Source: an uncultured Desulfobacterales bacterium (lineage in GTDB: Bacteria > Desulfobacterota > Desulfobacteria > Desulfobacterales > G020354645). Taken from it: DNA of 11,429 nucleotides. Positions 7,109 through 11,429 of the stretch are shown one piece after another (position 1 is the stretch's first letter; each line of letters starts with the position of its first letter). The position numbers were made by a program, and so were the translations under genes. The notes beneath the pieces are model-generated. The model had not been told where the DNA came from and searched no databases. It saw nothing but the letters and a program-made list of their open reading frames with translations. Location of the stretch: positions 1 through 11,429 of the forward strand of contig CAMYNZ010000084.1 in assembly GCA_947259865.1 (NCBI GenBank). The letters run 5' to 3'.

Positions 7109-7369
7109 ATGGAAGAAAAACCGGAACACAAGCACCAACATAAACATCCCCATTCACATATGCACGATCATGAACATTCGCACGAAGGCGAGAACCATGC
7201 GCACGATCACAGCCATCATCATTCGCATGAACACCGCCATCCGCACTCGCATAAACACTCCCATGACAATGTTGTTCATGAAAACGAGCACGAGCATTCG
7301 GGAGAAAACTGTTCGCACAATCATGTCCATGCAGTCGATGAAATTGACGCTCACGATCATCAACATTGA
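7109..7369 (+). CDS. Histidine-rich metal-binding miniprotein
   Basis: The product is 86 residues, of which 32 are His by my count, mostly in alternating H-x-H patterns such as HKHQHKHPHSHMHDHEHSH. The rest is largely Asp, Glu, Ser, Lys and Asn, with a single Cys (in GENCSHNH). There is no signal peptide, membrane segment or recognisable fold. Such sequences bind Ni, Zn, Co or Cu, and resemble the His-rich tails of metallochaperones such as HypB or SlyD, but here the tract is the whole protein. The ATG at 7109 is chosen over GTG 7103 because AAAGGAGG (7093-7100) lies 8 nt before 7109 but only 2 nt before the GTG. The next gene starts 26 bp downstream, so the two are probably co-transcribed. 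A cytoplasmic metal store or chaperone is the likely role; the metal is unknown. Confidence 0.85.
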   Translation: MEEKPEHKHQHKHPHSHMHDHEHSHEGENHAHDHSHHHSHEHRHPHSHKHSHDNVVHENEHEHSGENCSHNHVHAVDEIDAHDHQH

Positions 7370-7395
7370 TAGAATTGTGACTGAGGTTTAAAACG

Positions 7396-8061
7396 ATGCT
7401 CGCTCAACCGAAGCCAGCTCCCGAAGTCCGATCTATTTGCAATCGCTGGTTGGAAAAAATGGTGGGTCTCACCACTAAAGAAGAAACGATGGTGTTCTTT
7501 CAAAAAGAATTGCCCGAATTGCTCTTTAACAAACAACTATTTGTTCAAATTCTCGATAAAATAACCAGGGGCGGCACCCATCCTGATTTGCGCCAGGCTA
7601 TGATGTTTGAAAATGAATATCTGCTTTATTTAAACAGCAGCCGCCGGTTCTCTCTTCGCATGTTTATCTTTGAGCCGGGAGAATATACACCGATTCACGA
7701 TCACAATTCATGGGGTGTGAACGGTAATGTTTCGGGAAACCTTGAAGTCGTTAAATACGTTCGTGAAGATGACGGCCGGCTGGAAGAATTTGCACGTCTG
7801 CGAGAATCCGACCGATACCGGCTCGTCCCGGGAGACACAGAACTGACGCTGCCCTTGGACGCGGGGATCCATCAAACCGGTAACCCTACCGCCGAAACCA
7901 TAATCATGATAAGTGTATACGGTCCACCGATGCGCAGGCTGTTTATCAACAGCTTCGATATGACCAACAACCGTGTACAAAAAATCTATCCGCAGCGACT
8001 CAAAAAGAAAACACTGGCCTCCCAGGCGCTTCAAACGCTCAAGGCGGAATCCGGTAATTAA
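7396..8061 (+). CDS. Cupin-fold, cysteine-dioxygenase-type metalloenzyme
   Basis: This 221-residue protein has the double-stranded beta-helix core of the cysteine-dioxygenase-like cupins. EPGEYTPIHDHNSWGV provides His101 and His103, and DAGIHQTGNPT provides His159, matching the three-His iron site of thiol dioxygenases (His-x-His plus a distal His). The N-terminal ~80 residues are helical-looking, as in bacterial members of the family. The likely reaction is O2-dependent oxidation of a small thiol such as cysteine or 3-mercaptopropionate to a sulfinate. Substrate choice depends on residues I cannot assign with certainty, so a generic metal-dependent cupin remains possible. GAGG (7383-7386) lies 9 nt before ATG 7396. 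It follows the His-rich gene closely, suggesting a functional link through metal supply. O2 use is notable if the organism is an anaerobe. Confidence 0.82.
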   Translation: MLAQPKPAPEVRSICNRWLEKMVGLTTKEETMVFFQKELPELLFNKQLFVQILDKITRGGTHPDLRQAMMFENEYLLYLNSSRRFSLRMFIFEPGEYTPIHDHNSWGVNGNVSGNLEVVKYVREDDGRLEEFARLRESDRYRLVPGDTELTLPLDAGIHQTGNPTAETIIMISVYGPPMRRLFINSFDMTNNRVQKIYPQRLKKKTLASQALQTLKAESGN

Positions 8062-8073
8062 GTCTGATACATA

Positions 8074-8094
8074 TTTTCTGGGCCGAACAGAAAA
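8074..8094 (+). terminator. Weak hairpin after the cupin gene
   Basis: TTTTCTG (8074-8080) pairs with CAGAAAA (8088-8094) around a 7-nt loop, 12 bp after the stop codon. The stem is AU-rich and no U-tract follows directly, so termination, if any, would be inefficient. Confidence 0.25.
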
Positions 8095-8176
8095 AAACTT
8101 TACAAGTTCATTTGCTTTTTTTACAAATTGAAAGTGCCGACCGTCTCACCGGGGTTGAACCTTCCCGTCGGTATCT

Positions 8177-8216
8177 CACTGCCGGGCAAATGGTTTAGCA
8201 AACTCACTCGGCAGTG
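8177..8216 (+). promoter_or_regulatory. Inverted repeat in the leader of the succinate dehydrogenase genes
   Basis: CACTGCCG (8177-8184) and CGGCAGTG (8209-8216) are perfect 8-bp inverted repeats separated by 24 nt. They end 12 nt before the GGAG ribosome site (8229-8232). It could form an RNA stem or be a dimeric operator. No known riboswitch was recognised. The rest of the 177-bp gap 8062-8238 holds no gene and no clear -35/-10 pair. Confidence 0.4.
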
Positions 8217-8238
8217 CAATTCAATTTTGGAGAAATGC

Positions 8239-9966
8239 ATGAAACACACGTATGATGTCGTTATTATTGGTGCCGGGCTTTCCGGATTGCGAGCGGCTAT
8301 CGAACTCGGTCAGGATACAAAGATTGCCGTTATCAGCAAAGTCTTTGCAACCCGTTCGCATTCCGGTGCCGCCCAGGGAGGAATCGGAGCGGCCCTGGGC
8401 AACGAAGAGGAAGATAACTGGGAATGGCACATGTTTGACACCATCAAGGGCAGCGATTACCTGGGTGACCAGGATGCCATTGAAATAATGGCCAAGGATG
8501 CCTTGCGCACTATTTTCGAGCTGGAACACATGGGTGTCCCGTTTAACCGGACGGCTGAAGGCAAGATTGCCCAGCGAGCTTTTGGGGGACACACCCGTAA
8601 TTTTGGTGAAGCAGCTGTTAAGCGAGCCTGCTATGCAGCGGACCGCACCGGCAGGGTCATCATGGATACCCTATGGGAGCAATGTCTGCAGCGGGGCATC
8701 GAATTTTTCAATGAATTTGAAATTCTGTCACTGATTGTCAATGACGGCCAATGCTGTGGTGTTGTTGCCTATGAGCTGGCTTCCGGAAAGTTTCATACTT
8801 TTCACAGCAAGGCGGTTTTGATGGCTACCGGGGGTGCCGGTAAGATTTACAAAACCACCTCCAACGCCGCCGCCTCTACCGGTGACGGTTTGGCAATCGC
8901 CTACCGGGCCGGTGCCGCTCTTGAGGACATGGAATTTGTCCAATTTCATCCAACCGGCATCTATAAACTGGGAATCCTGATCAGCGAAGCCGCCCGGGGC
9001 GAAGGCGGTATTTTGCGCAACAACAAAGGTGAGCGTTTTATGGAGCGTTATGCACCGGTCATCAAAGATCTGGCGCCCAGGGACATGGTTTCCCGCTGCA
9101 TACTTGAAGAAGTCAAAGCTGGTAGAGGTATAGACGGCAAAGATTACGTTCACCTGGATCTTTCTCATCTTGGTGAATCGTTGATAAAATCCAAACTGGC
9201 AGAAATCAGCAGCTTCGCCCGAACGTATGCCGGCGTGGACACCACCAAAGAACCGATTCCGGTGCAACCCACCTGCCACTACATGATGGGCGGCATCGCC
9301 ACCGATGCCGACGGCAAGGTAATTATCAACAATGGGCGCAAAACTTTTCCAGGATTTTTTGCGGCCGGAGAATGCGCCTGTGTATCCGTTCACGGGGCAA
9401 ACCGGCTGGGGTGCAACTCCCTGCTGGATACGCTGGTATTTGGTCGACGATCCGGAAAAGAAATGCGACGCTACATTGACGCCATTGGAATGCCGGATTT
9501 GCCGGGCGATCCGGAAAAAGAGCAAATCGATAGAATTACTTCTCTGATGGAACAATCCGGCCCGGAGAAAATAGGCGCTATACTGACCGAGATGCAGGAA
9601 GTAATGATGGACAAGGTTTCGGTTTTTCGCCATAAAAAAGGAACGACCGCGGCATTGGAAAAGATCCAAGCCCTCAAGAAACGCTTTGACGCAATCTCCA
9701 TGCAGGACAAAGGAAACACTTTTAACCGTGAACTTTTGGACCTGATAGAGCTGGGGCACATGCTGGATCTGGCTGAGGTGATTATAATGGGGGCCTTGCA
9801 CCGCGAAGAAAGCCGGGGCGCCCACTTCAGGGAAGATTTTCCCCAACGTAATGATGAAAAATTCCTGGCCCATACCCTGGTGGGCTTCGACGCCGTCAAA
9901 GGACCGCAAATTTCGACCAAGCCGGTTACCATAACGCGATTTGAACCAAAAGAGAGGAAGTATTAG
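8239..9966 (+). CDS. sdhA: Succinate dehydrogenase/fumarate reductase flavoprotein subunit
   Basis: This 575-residue subunit carries the FAD and the dicarboxylate site and interconverts succinate and fumarate on the cytoplasmic side of the membrane. The dinucleotide motif is VVIIGAGLSGLRAA (Gly11, Gly13, Gly16). RSHSGAAQGG contains His41, the residue that carries FAD covalently in this family. Substrate-site residues are all present: QFHPTG (His237), LAPRDMVSR (Arg281, catalytic), PTCHYMMGG (His347) and HGANRLGCNS (Arg389). The C-terminal helical domain continues to RGAHFREDFPQRNDEKF. Length is close to E. coli SdhA. ATG 8239 is preferred because GGAG (8229-8232) lies 6 nt upstream; the longer frame from TTG 8128 adds 37 residues unlike the family and crosses the inverted repeat. 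The iron-sulfur gene starts 2 bp after the stop. Whether it works as dehydrogenase or fumarate reductase cannot be decided from sequence; frdA is the alternative name. Confidence 0.96.
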   Translation: MKHTYDVVIIGAGLSGLRAAIELGQDTKIAVISKVFATRSHSGAAQGGIGAALGNEEEDNWEWHMFDTIKGSDYLGDQDAIEIMAKDALRTIFELEHMGVPFNRTAEGKIAQRAFGGHTRNFGEAAVKRACYAADRTGRVIMDTLWEQCLQRGIEFFNEFEILSLIVNDGQCCGVVAYELASGKFHTFHSKAVLMATGGAGKIYKTTSNAAASTGDGLAIAYRAGAALEDMEFVQFHPTGIYKLGILISEAARGEGGILRNNKGERFMERYAPVIKDLAPRDMVSRCILEEVKAGRGIDGKDYVHLDLSHLGESLIKSKLAEISSFARTYAGVDTTKEPIPVQPTCHYMMGGIATDADGKVIINNGRKTFPGFFAAGECACVSVHGANRLGCNSLLDTLVFGRRSGKEMRRYIDAIGMPDLPGDPEKEQIDRITSLMEQSGPEKIGAILTEMQEVMMDKVSVFRHKKGTTAALEKIQALKKRFDAISMQDKGNTFNRELLDLIELGHMLDLAEVIIMGALHREESRGAHFREDFPQRNDEKFLAHTLVGFDAVKGPQISTKPVTITRFEPKERKY

Positions 9967-9968
9967 AA

Positions 9969-10670
9969 ATGAAGTGCAACTTCATCGTTTATCGCTACAA
10001 CCCCGAGGCGGAGCAGGAAGCCCGCTACCAGGAATACACGGTCGAAGCCGAACCCACTGATAAAATCCTGGACTGCTTGAATAAAATCCGATGGGAACAG
10101 GATGCGACCCTGGCCTACCGGCATTCCTGTGCACACGGAATCTGCGGCTCTGATGCCATGCTGATCAATGGAAGAATCGAACTGGCCTGCCAGAAACTTA
10201 TAAGGGACTACAAAACCGCCAATAATTTTGTGGTCGAGCCGCTGCCGCTGTTTAAAGTAGTAAAGGATCTGGTAGTTGACCTGGATCCGTTCTTTGAAAA
10301 GCATCGCTATGTCCGACCGCATCTTATCAATGATGAAGAAGCCCCTGAGCGGGAACGGTTGCAGGAGGCTGAGAATCAAGCAAACATCGAGCCGGCGCTG
10401 CGTTGTATCCTTTGCGCTTCCTGCACGGCGTCTTGTCCGATTAGCAGGGCCAACCCGAATTACCTCGGACCGGCGGCATTGCTGAGAGCTTTCCGTTACA
10501 TTTTTGATTCCAGGGACACGGCAACCGGAAGCCGCCTGGCTCAAATCGACAACATGGATGGCGCTTGGGGTTGCCGGACAATGTGGTGGTGCACCGATGT
10601 GTGCCCCAAAGGAATCCCGGTGACGAAATGCCTGGGGCAAATCAAACGGGCTATTAAGAAAAGAACATAA
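9969..10670 (+). CDS. sdhB: Succinate dehydrogenase/fumarate reductase iron-sulfur subunit
   Basis: This 233-residue subunit passes electrons between the flavoprotein and the quinone site. The N-terminal ferredoxin domain binds [2Fe-2S] through Cys54, Cys59 and Cys74, with Asp62 in CGSD at the fourth ligand position. E. coli SdhB also has Asp there, whereas FrdB has Cys. The C-terminal domain has CILCASCTASCP (Cys146, 149, 152, 156) and CRTMWWCTDVCPKGIP (Cys202, 208, 212), the ligands for [4Fe-4S] and [3Fe-4S]. The gene starts 2 bp after sdhA, with AGAGGAAG inside the end of sdhA (9952-9960) as ribosome site, so translation is probably coupled. No cytochrome b/anchor gene (sdhC/frdC) follows or precedes it; the next gene is a TPR-like protein. 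Confidence 0.96.
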   Translation: MKCNFIVYRYNPEAEQEARYQEYTVEAEPTDKILDCLNKIRWEQDATLAYRHSCAHGICGSDAMLINGRIELACQKLIRDYKTANNFVVEPLPLFKVVKDLVVDLDPFFEKHRYVRPHLINDEEAPERERLQEAENQANIEPALRCILCASCTASCPISRANPNYLGPAALLRAFRYIFDSRDTATGSRLAQIDNMDGAWGCRTMWWCTDVCPKGIPVTKCLGQIKRAIKKRT

Positions 10671-10702
10671 AATCGATTCGGAAGCTTATTAAGGAGAACA
10701 AA

Positions 10703-11203
10703 ATGTTTGAACTCAAAGCTTTGTCAAAAGAGGCCATCCCAAAGGCCCTGGCCAAGGCCGAACACTATCGACTTTTAAACGAACCGCTGGAGGCGGAAAG
10801 TATCTGCCTGGATATACTTGAAGTCGACCCCGATAACCAGCAAGCCCTGGTGACCCTGTTGCTGGCATTAACCGACAAATTTAAACATCAGCTCAACCCT
10901 GCCTTCACCCAGGCGCAAGAGGTTCTCGGGCGGCTGGGCGATCGGTATTGCAAGGCCTATTTCGGCGGGATCATGTATGAGCGCCGGGCAAAAGTTCATC
11001 TTGACCGCGGGGTCCCCGGCGCCGGGCATTTGGCTTATGAATGGTTCCGCAAGGCAATGGATTCCTACGAAAATGCATGGACAACGTGCTCCCCCGGCAA
11101 CCAGGATGCAATTCTGCGCTGGAACACCTGTGCCCGCATCCTCATGCAGAACCCTGAAGTTGTGCCGCCTGCGAAAGAGGCCGGCGAACAGATGCTGGAA
11201 TAA
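10703..11203 (+). CDS. TPR-like helical protein co-located with sdhAB
   Basis: This 166-residue protein is soluble and all-helical in appearance, with no signal peptide or membrane span. Residues ~14-58 fit a tetratricopeptide-type repeat (ALAKAEHYRLLNEPLEAES followed by LEVDPDNQQALVTLLLAL). A second repeat-like unit spans ~85-150 and includes YERRAKVHL, AYEWFRKAMDSYENA and DAILRWNTCARIL. ATG 10703 is supported by AAGGAG (10691-10696) six nt upstream. It lies 32 bp after sdhB on the same strand with no terminator between, so it is probably in the same operon. I do not recognise a named family. A role in assembling or docking the soluble SdhAB module is a reasonable inference from position and from TPRs being protein-binding, but it is untested. 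Confidence 0.75.
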   Translation: MFELKALSKEAIPKALAKAEHYRLLNEPLEAESICLDILEVDPDNQQALVTLLLALTDKFKHQLNPAFTQAQEVLGRLGDRYCKAYFGGIMYERRAKVHLDRGVPGAGHLAYEWFRKAMDSYENAWTTCSPGNQDAILRWNTCARILMQNPEVVPPAKEAGEQMLE

Positions 11204-11429
11204 AATCGCAGCTGAATCCGGATAGGATTGATCCAGCGCCTCGGCCGCCGATTTCTGATTCCAATTCCTGTCTTAAAAGTGAATTTTGCCTGTTGGTCGC
11301 CCATACTGCGTTTCATCCTGTTGTCACCATCACAAATACCACCAAAAAATATATAAAATCACTTCGGCTGATTAATCGCAGCGATCAGATTATTACAACT
11401 GAGACGGTGTATGCGTATCGTCCGGATGC
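11204..11429. other. Gene-free right edge; possible start of another gene at the end
   Basis: No convincing gene, terminator or repeat is seen. An ATG at 11411-11413 opens a plus-strand frame (MRIVRM) that runs off the edge and could be the next gene, but no good ribosome site precedes it. A minus-strand frame at 11065-11316 is mostly antisense to the TPR-like gene and is not credible. Confidence 0.5.

Noticed and set aside
7101..7391. Overlapping Met/Ile/Thr-rich frames across the His-rich gene, on both strands
   Set aside because: Their odd composition comes from reading the repeated cat/cac codons of the His-rich protein in other frames. Only the frame starting at 7109 has a well-spaced ribosome site.
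8128..8238. Upstream extension of sdhA from a TTG codon
   Set aside because: It adds 37 residues not expected in SdhA, has no ribosome site, and crosses an inverted repeat. ATG 8239 has GGAG at proper spacing.
8728..9909. 393-codon minus-strand ORF
   Set aside because: Fully antisense to sdhA, which carries every expected active-site motif. The antisense translation has no recognisable domain.
9963..10640. 225-codon minus-strand ORF
   Set aside because: Antisense to sdhB, whose iron-sulfur ligand motifs are all present.

Overview
This 11.4 kb window looks like part of a chromosome of a Gram-negative, probably anaerobic or microaerobic bacterium. The best guess is a Desulfobacterota (former Deltaproteobacteria) member. 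That placement is an inference from three things: a sigma-54-type two-component system, a giant DUF4347/beta-helix surface protein, and intergenic hairpins built on 'accacggat...atccgtggt', which I associate with that group. No rRNA, tRNA, CRISPR array, transposase or phage gene was seen.

Layout. (1) Positions 1-2943, minus strand: the N-terminal 981 codons of a very large secreted protein that continues beyond the left edge. Its order is signal peptide, DUF4347, a beta-sandwich-like module, a right-handed beta-helix, an SdrD_B-like module and the start of a second repeat region. (2) 3055-3474, minus: a stand-alone receiver protein, preceded by a near-perfect sigma-54 (-24/-12) promoter at 3532-3546. 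(3) 3722-4007: three ~100-bp tandem copies of a palindromic intergenic element. (4) 4012-6905, minus: a two-gene operon with a 4-bp overlap, coding for a soluble REC-PAS-HisKA-HATPase hybrid kinase and an NtrC-type sigma-54 activator. (5) 7109-8061, plus: a histidine-rich metal-binding miniprotein followed by a cupin of the cysteine-dioxygenase type. (6) 8239-11203, plus: the flavoprotein and iron-sulfur subunits of a succinate dehydrogenase/fumarate reductase, then a TPR-like protein. No membrane-anchor subunit is present. (7) 11204-11429: no gene recognised.

How the parts may work together. The kinase and the NtrC-type activator form one signalling pair. The sigma-54 promoter in front of the lone receiver gene is a natural candidate target, and the DUF4347 gene lies 111 bp downstream on the same strand. 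A plausible but untested model is a local circuit in which the kinase and activator switch on the receiver protein and perhaps the giant surface protein. The plus-strand half is a separate metabolic unit: metal handling and thiol oxidation next to an SdhAB/FrdAB module whose anchor must be encoded elsewhere or be replaced. Many long antisense ORFs lie over these genes and were judged to be shadows.
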